Positions 1 to 10,148 of a DNA stretch of 64,000 nucleotides are shown here, piece by piece. The first letter of the stretch is position 1, and each line of letters begins with the position of its first letter. The position numbers were made by a program, and so were the translations under genes. The stretch is from Gautieria morchelliformis (Eukaryota > Basidiomycota > Agaricomycetes > Gomphales > Gomphaceae), in assembly GCA_015179125.1 (NCBI GenBank), contig WHVA01000345.1, positions 1-64,000 on the forward strand, given 5' to 3'. The notes under the pieces were generated by a model. That model had not been told where the DNA came from. It worked only from the letters and a program-made list of their open reading frames with translations, and did not search any database.

Positions 1-2635
1 ACACTTCCTCGAGGGTGCTCTATGCCCTTTGAGATCTGGACAGACCACAAGAACCTCGAGTATTTCCGCACGTCTAAGAAGTGAACCGACGACAAGCACG
101 GTGGTCCCTACACCTGTCCCGGTTTGACTTCATGCTCCACCACCGCCCCGGCCGCACCATGGCAAGCCCGATGCCCTATCCTGCCATGCGGATCATGGAA
201 GCGGAAGTGGAGACAACGCGGATATGACACTGCTCCGCCCAAGTCTCTTTGCAATCCGTCCCCTAGAGGGAGTGACTGCAGTTGGGGTGGAAGCGGAAAT
301 GCTCCGAGACATCTGGAGGCAGTACCGGAATGGAGAGAAAGAGGAGTCGGTGGTGAAGATAGTGGAGGAACTTCGGAAAGGACACTCACGGTCTGTAACG
401 GGCAGCGAATGGTCGGAACGTGATGGACTGCTCCACTTCAGAGGCAAGGTCTATGTTCCAGGTGGTGCGGACCTCCGCCGCCGGCATCGTGTCCCAGCAC
501 CATGACACACGGGTCGCTGGGCATGCTGGCAGGTGGAAGACACTGGAATTAGTAGCTCGGAATTACTGGTGGCCTCAGATGTCCCGCTACATTGGACAGT
601 ACGTGAAGACATGCGACCTTTGTCTCCGAACCAAAGCGCAACGACATCCGCCCGTCGGAGAACTTGTTCCACTCCCGATTCCCGAATCCCGCTGGGACAC
701 CATCAGTGTCGACTTCATTGTTGAACTTCCAGAGTCTCATGGCTACGACGCGATCATGAACATCATGGACTCAGTAAGCAAGGTGTCCCACTTCATTACG
801 ACGCACACGACGATCACAGCCCTCGGAGCGGCCCGTCTGTTCCTTGCACATGTCTGGAAGTTGCATGGGCTCCCAAAGCAAGTTGTTTCCGACCGAGTTC
901 CGCAGTTTGTCGTGGAACTGACTCGGGAGCTCTACCGCCTGCTCGGCATAAAGCTGGCTACCACAACAGCGTACCATCCACAGGGTGACGGACAGACGGA
1001 ATGGGTCAATCAGGAGTTGGAGCAATATCTCCGCCTCTTTGTCAATGAGAGGCAGGATGACTGGGATGAGCTACTTCCACTGGCGGAATTCCAATACAAC
1101 AACCATGTACATTCCGCCACCCAACAGACTCCCTTCATGCTTGACTCCGGACGGCACCCGCGGATGGGCTTCGAACCACGCCAGTGTTGGGTGCATTTAT
1201 GCTCCTGCACCAAAATCAAGCCAAATAGATTCCACCATTCGTATTTCTTTTGATTTTGACTTGAAACCATGCTGACATTGATTCTATGATTTGTCGAATT
1301 TTCCTTTGATTTTTCGAAGCTGTATTTCTACTTCTTTTCATGTTCTGTCCAACCGACCCTTTGTGGGTGGTTGTGGACAAGTTTCCTTTTTGAGCTGCGG
1401 CTGTTCACCACCGTGGTACGTTCTATGGGCGCTTAGCATGGCACAAGGTGGTACCACGGGCGCTAAAGCGCCGGCTAGTAGTACATGCGCATGAGACACA
1501 TTTCCCTCCTCTCTCAGTGACAACTAAATTCACTGAGAGAGGCAAGTAAATTAGTCTTGTTTCCTTTCGATTTGTTGACCTAGAAATCCTTTAGTGAATT
1601 GATTTCTAGGTAGTGTATAATATATTTAGAGTGACAACTAAATTCACTGAGAGAGTGAATTGATTTCTAGTCTTCTTTTGAGCACCAAGTCCAAACCTAC
1701 TGCCTATAATTCCTGTCCTCTACAGCCAGGCTGAGTCCCGACTCGGGACGGTCAATGAGTTCCGAGACCGCATGGACTCCACCCTTTCAGAAGCCAAGTC
1801 GGCCCTTGCGAAGGCCAAGGATGACATGGCAAGGTACTACAACCAACGCCGGGTTCTGGCCCCGGAGTACCAAGTTGGAGACAAGGTATATCTAGATGCA
1901 AGTGACATCCGCACCACACGCCCTTTGCAGAAGCTTGCCCACCGCTACCTTGGGCCCTTCCCAGTGATGCGGAGGGTTGGACGGAATGCATACCGCCTCC
2001 GACTTCCGATGTCCATGTCCCGCCTCCACCCTGTCTTCAATGTGGTGAAGTTACTCCCTATGCCTGAGGACCCAATTCCAGGTCGGAAGGCTCGTCCGCC
2101 ACCTCCACCGGAAATTGTAGATGGGGAAGAGCACTATGTGGTGGAACGGATCCTGGGCAGCCAGTTTGTGCGAGGACGACTCCAATTCCTCGTGAAATGG
2201 GAAGGGTATGGGTATGAGGAGAATTCGTGGGTCCCGGAGCAAGATGTATCCGCTCTGGACAAACTCCGCGAGTTCTATAGGACACACCCTGGTGCCCCTC
2301 GCCTAATCCGCTCACTGGCATTTCAGTCACTCGTGTCCCGTGCTTCGAGGACGCAGCACGCTAGAGGGGGGGTGATGTCAGGGGACACCCTGTTTTCCAT
2401 TTCCAGTTCCGACTCCATTTCCGACTCCGGTTCCGGTTCCGATTCCATCTCCGCCTCCGCTTTCGGAAATGATTCCGCTTCTGGGAGAACTTCCACCAGT
2501 TCTGTTCACTTTTCCAGTTCCACTCCAATTTCCGACTTCCGCTCTCGGAACAGTGTCGGAAATCAAGCGACTCGCATAATAGGTGGCATCAAGGGTCGAT
2601 CAAGGGTCAGGGAGGTCAGGGGGATGCAGGGTTGA
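1..2635 (+). pseudogene. Remnant pol of family A gypsy: RNase H, integrase, chromodomain
   Basis: Visible parts in order: the end of RNase H (about 1-220), the integrase zinc-binding and catalytic core (about 480-1180, with the typical region around DGQTEWVNQELEQYL), a solo LTR insertion, the integrase C-terminal domain (about 1770-2040), and a chromodomain near 2110-2270 with the motif LVKWEGYGYEENSWVPEQ. In the intact family the polyprotein copies RNA into DNA and integrates it. This copy is a fossil and cannot be complete, because its start is outside the window and it carries an insertion. Confidence 0.85.
1185..1724 (+). repeat. Solo LTR (family C) inserted in gypsy integrase, TSD GCCAG
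   Basis: A 540-base block starts TGTTGGGTGCATTTATG and ends CTCTACA. It is flanked on both sides by the 5-base repeat GCCAG (1180-1184 and 1725-1729). The uninterrupted sister sequence near 54924 shows the empty site. TG...CA ends, a 5-base target duplication and no internal genes mark a solo LTR. A second member in the opposite orientation lies at 52598-53085. It contains an inverted repeat built on CTCTCAGTGA...TCACTGAGAGAG. Confidence 0.9.
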
Positions 2636-2848
2636 TGGCAGGTGCCAAGTGTTGTCCCTGGCTGCGCAGCGTAGTATAATACGGGCCCGCTGACATTGGG
2701 GGTCCTTAGACTTTTCTCTTTGGATTTCCCCTTGTCAGGTGAGAATCCCCTCTCTTGTATACTCTGTTCATTTATACAGACTTTGGATTTCCCCTTGTCA
2801 GTTGTGTGGTAGTGTGATCTCCACAACCAGCCAGGGTGGCGCCTTACA
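2376..2848 (+). repeat. 3' LTR of family A gypsy
   Basis: Begins TGTCAGGGGACACCC just after a purine-rich tract (AGAGGGGGGG) and ends CCTTACA. It matches both LTRs of the 49155-56060 element. The first half is a run of TTCCG/TTCCA-type repeats. A TATA-like AGTATAATACGGG lies in the middle. The LTR contains the intron-like 63-base segment (2739-2801) discussed in the findings. Confidence 0.88.
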
Positions 2849-3684
2849 ATGGCGTCCAGGCTGAGCGAACTCACTCCTCGCTATAGTGCTCTAAAGGATC
2901 CTCATTAGCGTCATACTTGAGGCCTTCCTGCAAGACACGTGAGAAACGCGTCCACATGTCATGGACGCATCCAAAGTGCCGTCCAGCCGTGGACAACGGG
3001 TCGGCTTTCTTCCTGGATGGTCATCGTGAGTGGAGTGTGTGAAGTTGAACTCGGCACTCACGGCCGCTTGCGCACGGCTCCTTGTTCTTCAAGCCGATTG
3101 CGCTTTGTGCCTGGTAGGGCCCGGTGGTCTTCATCAGTCTGACCTGGTGAAGATTCTTGGGATCTGTGTGGGTGTGGGCTAGGAGATCGAGAGGGAGAGG
3201 GGGAGCGCGAAGGTGAACTCAGGGCAAGGCTGAATGTCCCAGGGCGGGGCGGCGAAGAGTCCTGTGAGGTTAGAGGGAGAGTGATGGGTGGTAGGGGGAC
3301 GAACGCGGTGTGGGCGCACCGCGTGATTGGGGTTGGCGACGCGTCGGCTTTGGGGTCTTTTGCGGTGGGCGCTCTGGCTGGAGGCATGGCCTCGCTTGGA
3401 TTGCCCTGAGCTTGTATGGGAGCTGCGCGAGCTCCCGTAAAAGCTCGATGTGGAGGAACGGCTGGAATTTTCTCTGGAATGCGAGGGCATGATAGTGGGT
3501 GACGGGCAACCTGTGCATGCGTTCGCCGAGGGTTAAGTATTAAGGGCCGGGTCACGTGATGTGACCTGTCAACATACGTGTGACGGTGACTGGTTCCATA
3601 ACGCGTCTATAGTCACAGTCCGAGTCCATGGTCATCCTCCGTGCATTGGGAGAGCCTGCAAAGATTGACACACAGTTAGTTTTC
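2849..3684. other. Intergenic, no supported gene
   Basis: Between the gypsy LTR and the Trk exons. A minus-strand reading frame at 3179-3490 starts with a serine-rich stretch (MPSHSRENSSRSS) and overlaps another open frame (3058-3555) with SPSRSPSP-like repeats. The two frames compete over the same low-complexity sequence and neither shows a domain. One may be the N-terminal exon of a small host gene running leftwards, but this cannot be decided from the sequence. Confidence 0.3.
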
Positions 3685-4283
3685 CCCAGGGGCCGGTGAA
3701 GAGCGATTGATAAATCACTTTGCAGGTTCCCCATGCACCAGACATGGTTCCTTGTAGCATGTCTATTTATCTTCAGGTTCGGTTCCTTAAACTCTTTATA
3801 CACCATTGTCTGAATAGGCCATCTTAAGCATATTAGAATGGGTCAGGCTTTTAATTCTAGGTATATCTCTCCTCCACAGCGACGTGCATACATGATACGT
3901 TTAACCTTGGACATCGGGCTGAGCGTCACGGACACCCTTCCCATTGGCACACGAGTGGTTGCTGGTCTGTTCCAAGGCTTAGCAGCGCATGCGTCCGGAT
4001 TTGCTATCGTCCCTGTAGCAAGCTTGGCTCCGGCCATCCAGTGAGTCGGTTTTATTGTCACAATTGCCCTGAGAGGTCTGATCAGACGATGTCCAGGTTT
4101 CTCTACATGTCGATGATGTATATTGCGGTGAATAACTACTAGATAATCCAAGTCTGAATTCTGATTGCCTTGTGCAGGTCTACCCTGTCAGTGCGAGTGC
4201 TGATACTTATGCCTTGACCTGACGTGACTATCACAGGTCGCCATGAGCATCCGCACAACGAACGTGTGGGTGCCCCGGGATGA
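3685..4283 (+). pseudogene. Trk-type potassium transporter, partial, cut by a gypsy element
   Basis: Fungal Trk proteins are plasma-membrane K+ uptake channels/transporters. Recognisable pieces are FPMHQTWFL (about 3727), the exon from 3880 with the pore-like LFQGLAAHASGFAIV and a downstream LAPAIQ, then FLYMSMMYIA (from 4097), VYP (4178-4186) and VAMSIRTTNV (from 4237). These match the conserved C-terminal Trk block in order. Three introns with good splice ends separate them: 4041-4096, 4128-4177 and 4187-4236. The last exon runs directly into the gypsy LTR at 4284. Sequence upstream of 3880 is hard to parse and may already be decayed. The gene is almost certainly non-functional at this locus. 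Confidence 0.7.
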
Positions 4284-4966
4284 TGTTACGTATCGAGATT
4301 TCCACTAAGTCGGAACTGGAAAGGACAGCGGCTTCAACTTATAGGTTGCGCCCCCGATGAACTATCGTCCTAGGTATTTCGGAAATGAGCCGGAAGTCGG
4401 AAAGTACTGGACCAGAGGTTTGGTCGGAACTTGAGTCGGAACTGAGGCGGAAAGCGGAAGACCGAGAGACTGAGATCTTGCTAGACTCGCTGTGCTAAGA
4501 ACAGGAGATGGAGCGAAGGAAATCAAGTATCGAAGGTGATTATCTGATTGCAGAATAACAGACATACATGAGGGGGTTTTTATACAAAGCGCAGAGCAAC
4601 AAGTAATGGTGTTGTACTAAGCAAATTCCGGAGGAAGCGGAAGTCGAGTACAATGTGTGGGAACTAACTTATTGGGAACAATGGGACTACAAGGGGGGTT
4701 CAGGGTAAGGTAGAACAATGGCAAAGAACAAGGGGTCGGAAGAACATATCTGACAACGAACTACAAGGGTGACCGGATATATGGTTTTGATGGATGGCGA
4801 GGTGGGTCCGGTGGGTCCGAGTAATAGAGTCGAAAGAACAAGGGAAATGTACAAGGGGCGGAATGTCGGAAATGTCGGAGGGGCGGAACGTTGTGGCGGA
4901 ACTATTGGAGAGGCGGAATGTATGGCGGAACTGAGGGTCGGAAGTCGGAAATGAACGGTTGTAACA
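4284..4966 (-). repeat. 3' LTR of family B gypsy
   Basis: Starts TGTTACGTATCGAG and ends TTGTAACA as read on the plus strand, so the termini are inverted (TGTTAC/GTAACA). It is almost identical to 11623-12304. The LTR is packed with GTCGGAA/GCGGAA strings. A purine-rich tract suitable as a polypurine primer lies just outside its inner end (around 4967-4980, minus strand). The antisense gene begins 122 bases beyond this end. Confidence 0.95.
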
Positions 4967-5088
4967 GTATCTCCCTTCTAAGGTCGAGCCCCGCGAGACC
5001 ACAAGTCGGAATCACGTGACCTGTGAACAAACGCGTCGGAGTTTGAAATATAGGCGGGAAACAAGACGCGTCTTCTGTTTAGTCCATC

Positions 5089-6332
5089 ATGAGCACTCCA
5101 GTCGACTTCTCCAAAATGACCAGTGCTGAGATGAAAGCACACTTTGCTGACATGCTCGCGCAAAAGGAGTTGGCCGAAAAACGCGAGGCCGAGGAAGCGG
5201 CGCGGAAGGAGAAAGAGCGTCTGGAGGAGGAGCGCAAAGAGAAAGAGCGCGAGGAACAGGAGCGTCTGGAACGGGAGCGGAAAGAGAAGGAGGAGCGTGA
5301 CCGCAAACGTCGCGAGGAGGAATCGCGCGTCCGCGAAGAACAGCGGAAACGGGATGCGGCCCAAAAGGCTGCGGAAAACAAGGCCGTGGCGGAGAAAACG
5401 GAACAATCCCGGGTGAGTCGGAAAGGTTCTGAGCCTCATCCCGAGACTGACTGAAAAAAACTTGGTAGAAAATAATCGTCGAATCCGATTCCGAACCGGA
5501 GTCGGAAGACACGGCGGAAAACACGCCGTCTCCTGAGGGGAAGGGAAAACAACAGGAAGTAGTTCCTGTTGTGAACCTTGTGGCGGATCGGAAAAGGAGG
5601 GCGGACGAATTTCAACAGGCCAGGAAGAACAAGATGGCCCGCATTGTCGACCTCCGGGAGTTGGGGCCGGAGAATCCCGCGACCCGGAAACGGAAGACAA
5701 GGGACGGGGAAGAAGAAAAGGCACCCTGTGACACCTGCGAGGTAAAAGGACTAGAATGCGTCTGGTCAGAAAATCCGCGGGAAACCGCCTGTGAACGGTG
5801 CCGCGACAAGAAGAGGCGGTGCGTCGTGGACGGCTGTTCCGCGAGGGTGGAGCGGAAAAGGCGGAGAGTCGAGACCGAGGGGCCAGAAACCCCTAAGTCG
5901 AAACCAAGGTCGAGCGGGAAAAAGACGGCGGAAAGGGTTCCGGCGACCGGGAAGGCTGACATGTCGCCTCTGCTCGACATTGCAGAGTGTCTGAGGGGTA
6001 TCCGGAGATCCCAGCACGGGATTCGGAATACGCTCGAGGAGATGTCCGCGGTTCAACAGCAACAGCTGTTGAGCTTCCAGAACCAGATGACGGTTTTTGT
6101 CGACGGTTGTGGAGCAGATCAAGCGGGAGTTCCAGTGGCGGAACAATATGCTCCGGGAACGAATGGAGTGGCGGATGCAGGAGGAGGATGGTGTGGAAGC
6201 GGGTCCGAGTCAGGTGGTGGATACGAGGGTGGAGACAGAGTTGGTGAGTGTGCCGATGGGGCATGCGGAAGAGGGTGCGGAAGCGGAGAAGGAAGAGGCG
6301 GAGATGATGAGGGAGGAGTAGGGGTCGAATAA
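5089..6332 (+). CDS. Accessory coiled-coil / Zn2Cys6-like protein carried antisense inside the gypsy element
   Basis: A plus-strand gene between the 3' LTR and the 3' end of pol, convergent with pol. Exon 1 (5089-5412) encodes about 108 residues; residues about 25-100 are a highly charged K/E/R coiled coil. A 56-base intron (5413-5468, GTGAGT...TAG) joins in phase. Exon 2 begins with an acidic stretch, then a cysteine cluster with spacing C-X2-C-X6-C-X11-C-X2-C-X6-C at about residues 195-227. That is the spacing of fungal Zn(II)2Cys6 DNA-binding domains, with a basic CERCRDKKRRC half. Basic tracts and a second coiled-coil-like stretch (around LEEMSAVQQQQLLSFQ) follow. Total about 395 residues; the last third is less certain. 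A DNA- or chromatin-binding role is inference. No capsid, protease or RT motif is present. Confidence 0.65.
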
Positions 6333-6444
6333 CTTGTAACATAGTTTCTTGAAGTGTCGGAAATCATAATGGAAAATTAGTCGGAAATGTGTGTGACTTA
6401 AGAACCGTAAGAAATGGGGGTATCGGAAGTGGGGTCGGAATTGA

Positions 6445-9400
6445 CTAGGGCGCGGAAACGGGGCCAGGCTTATCAGGATATGACTTGTGAAAGTCAGAGA
6501 CGAGGTCAGAGGCGTGGTCAAGTTCCGTGGCGGAAATCCACGAAGTCTCTTCGTCAGTGTTTTCATAGCCTGCCCACTTGACTAGGTACTGGAGTTGGCA
6601 GCGGTATCTTCTGTCGAGCTTGGAGTTGAGAATTTCCGAAATCTCATATTCCGGTTCTCCGTCAATGACGACTGGCGGAGGCGGAGGTTGTTCTCGATTC
6701 GGAATTGTATTCGGAACTGCGGGTTCAAGCATGGAGACATGGAATACCGGATGTACTGCGCGCATATTGTCAGGAAGTCTGAGGGTGAAAGAACGACTGC
6801 CGGCCTTAGCGATGATCTCGTAAGGACCGAGGTATTTCTCAGAGAGTTTCTTCGAGGGGCGAGTGGTGCGGAAGTTTTCCGCTTTGACAAAGACTTTGTC
6901 GCCAATCTCGAATGCCGGTTGCGGAAGGCGTTTCCGATCGGCGGAAGTTTGGTATCTCTTCTGGGCAGCGGTAATGTTCTCTCGGAGGTGCTGGTGAAGG
7001 TCGTCAAGTTCCACAACGAAATCTCGGGCTCTTGCAGAGGCGAGGTCGCGTTCAGGGTGGATGGCGAGATTCGGGTGGTAGCCCTTGTTGGCATAAAAGG
7101 GTGAAATTCCGGTGGTAGCGGAAGGCGCGTTGTTGTAGGCAAATTCCGCGAGCGGAAGAAGGTCGGACCAATTGCTATGTTGGTAGTTGCAATAGACGCG
7201 GAGATACTGCTCAAGGGTCTGATTAGTACGTTCCGTCTGTCCGTCTCCTTCGGGGTGATAACCGGAGGTGAAGTGGAGTTTCATGTCGAGAGCCTTGCCG
7301 AGCGTGCGGAAAAAGGATGACACGAATTCGGATCCACGGTCGGAAGTGACATGGGAAGGTATTCCGTGCTTGGAAAAGACGTGGAGCACAAAGAGCTGTG
7401 CGAGCTGGGCGGAAGTTATGGTGTCGTAGGTCGGAATAAAGATGGACTGCTTTGTGAGGCGGTCAACGATCACTAGAATGGTATCATAGCCAGATGACTT
7501 AGGAAGTTTCTCAATGAAATCCATGGATATCGAATTCCACGGTTGTTCCGGGATCGGAAGTTGCTTCAGGAGGCCGTAGGGTTTGTGACGTTGAGGCTTG
7601 GCTCGCATACAGGTGGTGCATGACTTGCAGTAGTCTTGGACCATCGTGCGGAGGAGAGGCCAAGTATAGGTACGTCGGATTATGTCGAGGGTCTTGTTCT
7701 GGCCTTGGTGTCCTGAGAGCGGATGATCGTGGCTTTGCTGGAGCACGCGAAGTCGTAGATCGTTGGTGTCCGGAACGTAAATCCGGGACTTGTACCGGAG
7801 AAATCCGTCGGAATCGAGGGACCATCCAGGACTGGTGCGGTCATCGAGGTGGGCTGCGGAGGTGGGGTCGGAACGGAGTGCGGATTGGATGTCGGAATGG
7901 AGAGACTCGGTGTCCATAATAATTGAGGCGCGGAGTAGTGGAAACTGCAATGCTGTGGCACGCAGGGACGATGCCAGTTGCTCAGTGGAGAATACTGGGC
8001 GGAAATTGTGCGGATTAATGCTGGCATAGTCGCTACTTCCCTCTTTTGGGTAGACGTCCCAACGTCTAGTGAGCGCGTCGGGTTTTGCTCCGAGCTTTCC
8101 GGGGCGGAAACGGATCACCATGTTGAACTGTGAGAGGTATTCAGACCAGCGGACTTGACGGCGAGTCAAAATCTTAGTGGTTGCAAAATACTCAAGGTTC
8201 TTATGATCCGTTACAACGTCGACCGGATAAGTTGGACCTTCGAGGTAATGTCTCCAGATTTTGAAGGCTTCGAAAATCGCAAGTAGTTCCTTATCGTGGA
8301 CGTCGTAGTTGAGTTCCGGGGCGGAAAAGGTGCGGGAATGAAAGGCGATCGGATGAATTTCTCCGTCGTCGGGTGAAATGATGGAAAGAATGGCGGCTAG
8401 CGCGTAGTCAGAAGCGTCGGTTTCGAGTACAAGTTGGGCATCAGGAATCCAGAAACCGAGTATGGGAGCCGTGGTGAAGGCCGATTTGAGAGCTTCAAAT
8501 GCGGAACGGCATTCCGGTGTGAAATTCCATGGGGCACCCTTCCTGGTGAGACGCGTGAGCGGAACAGTAATGTCGGAAAAATTATAAATGAAACGCCGGT
8601 AAAAGTTGGCGAAGCCAAGGAAAGACTGCACATCCTTAACACGTCGGGGTTCCGGCCATTCTTGAATTGCCTTGACCTTGTCCTCTGCCATGGTAAGACC
8701 TGTTGGAGAGAGGATGTAGCCGAGGTATTCGACCGTGTCGCGATGCCATTCGCATTTCTCTGCTTTTGCGTAGAGATGGTGTTTGCGTAGGCGGCGGAGT
8801 ACTTCGCGGACATGTTCCCGATGTTTTTCCGGTGTGTCGGAATAGATGAGGATGTCGTCAATGTAGACTAGAACGCATACGTCGAGGAGGTCGGAAAATA
8901 CGTCGTTCATGAATCGCTGAAAAGCGGCGGGAGCGTTGGTTAGACCAAAAGGCATGACAGTCCACTCAAAGGCACCGTAGCGGGTGCGGAAGGTGGTTTT
9001 CCACTCGTCACCTTCCCGGATGCGGACAAGGTGATAAGCGTGCCGGAGGTCAATTTTGGTGTAGATCTTCGCCCTGCGGGGAGTGTCGAGTAAGTCGGAA
9101 ATGCGCGGAAGCGGATATTTGTCCTTTTTAGTGAGGGCATTGAGTCCGCGGAAATCGACGCAGAGGCGGAGAGATCCATCCTTCTTCTTGACGAAAAGGA
9201 CCGGAGCGCCGTGCGGAGACAGCGAAGGGCGGATAAAGCCCATGTTGAGATGTTCATCGACGAACTCTCGGAGAGTCAGGAGTTCACTTTGCGAAAGGGA
9301 GTAGATCGGTCCAAGGGGCGGAGATGCTCCTTCTTCCAATTCTATCTTCAAGTCGTAAGGTCGATGTTCAGCAGGTTTGTCGGCTTTGGCCTTATTGAAC

Positions 9401-9993
9401 ACGTCCGGGAAGTCACGATATTCTTCCGGAACTGAGCTCATGTCGACCGGGGCGGAAGTCGAGGCGGAACGAGCCTTGACTGAAGCCGAATCGGAGAGGT
9501 GAAGCTGGAAAACGGTCGTATCATCTTGCCGTTGCAATACGCGGAAAGCGGTGGCGGAAACGAGCGCAATTCGAGGGGCTTCGAGGGGCGGAGGTGCTAA
9601 AGCGGGACCGGAGTGCGGAACTGAATCCACGAGCGGAGTTGCAGAAGAGGCCTGAGCCATCTTTGCAGAAGACGTCGGAATAGATGGAAGTTGATCCGGG
9701 GTACGGAACTGTATTTGACCCAATGCCCAGTTAATCGACGGATTATATCGGGTGAGCCAATTGTGTCCTAGTACAACGGAACAGCTAGCATCTAGCGGAG
9801 TAATGTAAAACGTAACTTCATGGTTGTCCCCAGTAGCGAAACGGATAGACAGATCCACAACTTGGGAAATTCCCGTGTTGGAAGACCCGTCGAAAAGGCG
9901 GAGCGGAATAGTCGGAATGTTGCGGGTCGGAAGTTTATGTTTCAAAACAAAGTCGGAATCGAGGAAACAATGAGTCGAACCGGAGTCGACCAA
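6445..9993 (-). CDS. Pol polyprotein of family B gypsy (PR-RT-RH-IN-chromodomain)
   Basis: One open frame of 1,182 residues. In order: an aspartic protease with DSG at residues 3-5, reverse transcriptase with the YIDD box at about 377-380 and FVKKKDGSLRLCVDFRGLN upstream, RNase H (about 500-620), an integrase with an HHCC finger (about 745-795) and a core with DRGSEF and GYHPEGDGQTER, then a C-terminal chromodomain (about 1090-1170, LVKWAGYENTDEETSW). The protease must start upstream of the first Met, so pol is expected to be expressed as a continuation of gag by the read-through or frameshifting usual for the group. The frame looks whole. Confidence 0.95.
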   Translation of the reverse strand: MVDSGSTHCFLDSDFVLKHKLPTRNIPTIPLRLFDGSSNTGISQVVDLSIRFATGDNHEVTFYITPLDASCSVVLGHNWLTRYNPSINWALGQIQFRTPDQLPSIPTSSAKMAQASSATPLVDSVPHSGPALAPPPLEAPRIALVSATAFRVLQRQDDTTVFQLHLSDSASVKARSASTSAPVDMSSVPEEYRDFPDVFNKAKADKPAEHRPYDLKIELEEGASPPLGPIYSLSQSELLTLREFVDEHLNMGFIRPSLSPHGAPVLFVKKKDGSLRLCVDFRGLNALTKKDKYPLPRISDLLDTPRRAKIYTKIDLRHAYHLVRIREGDEWKTTFRTRYGAFEWTVMPFGLTNAPAAFQRFMNDVFSDLLDVCVLVYIDDILIYSDTPEKHREHVREVLRRLRKHHLYAKAEKCEWHRDTVEYLGYILSPTGLTMAEDKVKAIQEWPEPRRVKDVQSFLGFANFYRRFIYNFSDITVPLTRLTRKGAPWNFTPECRSAFEALKSAFTTAPILGFWIPDAQLVLETDASDYALAAILSIISPDDGEIHPIAFHSRTFSAPELNYDVHDKELLAIFEAFKIWRHYLEGPTYPVDVVTDHKNLEYFATTKILTRRQVRWSEYLSQFNMVIRFRPGKLGAKPDALTRRWDVYPKEGSSDYASINPHNFRPVFSTEQLASSLRATALQFPLLRASIIMDTESLHSDIQSALRSDPTSAAHLDDRTSPGWSLDSDGFLRYKSRIYVPDTNDLRLRVLQQSHDHPLSGHQGQNKTLDIIRRTYTWPLLRTMVQDYCKSCTTCMRAKPQRHKPYGLLKQLPIPEQPWNSISMDFIEKLPKSSGYDTILVIVDRLTKQSIFIPTYDTITSAQLAQLFVLHVFSKHGIPSHVTSDRGSEFVSSFFRTLGKALDMKLHFTSGYHPEGDGQTERTNQTLEQYLRVYCNYQHSNWSDLLPLAEFAYNNAPSATTGISPFYANKGYHPNLAIHPERDLASARARDFVVELDDLHQHLRENITAAQKRYQTSADRKRLPQPAFEIGDKVFVKAENFRTTRPSKKLSEKYLGPYEIIAKAGSRSFTLRLPDNMRAVHPVFHVSMLEPAVPNTIPNREQPPPPPVVIDGEPEYEISEILNSKLDRRYRCQLQYLVKWAGYENTDEETSWISATELDHASDLVSDFHKSYPDKPGPVSAP

Positions 9994-10148
9994 TGCTGTA
10001 AACGGGGGTGCGGAAATGGTGTCGGAAGTGAGCGGAACAGAGAGAGAGTCGGAGGACGAAAGAGCGGATGCGTTGAGTTTAACCTCGTTTGTTGCACAAA
10101 TGGGGTCAACACAGCCCTCAGCTCGTGCGGAGGCCGGAGGACTGCTGA

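Larger units (their letters stand above)
1..2848 (+). mobile_element. Ty3/gypsy chromovirus, family A, 3' part (fossil)
   Basis: The window opens inside the RNase H region of a plus-strand Ty3/gypsy pol and runs through integrase and a C-terminal chromodomain to a 3' LTR. The 5' half lies outside the window. It is the same family as the copy at 49155-56060: the integrase, chromodomain and LTR are near-identical over long stretches. The element is broken, with a few breaks in pol, and is also split by a solo LTR of another family at 1185-1724. Chromodomain integrases of this class are known to steer insertion towards heterochromatin, which fits the nested layout. Confidence 0.9.

Noticed and set aside
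6582-7214. 210-codon minus-strand frame overlapping family B pol, and plus-strand frames within gag and pol
   Set aside because: Alternative-frame shadows of a clear polyprotein; only the plus-strand gene at 5089-6332 lies outside gag and pol and has its own motifs.
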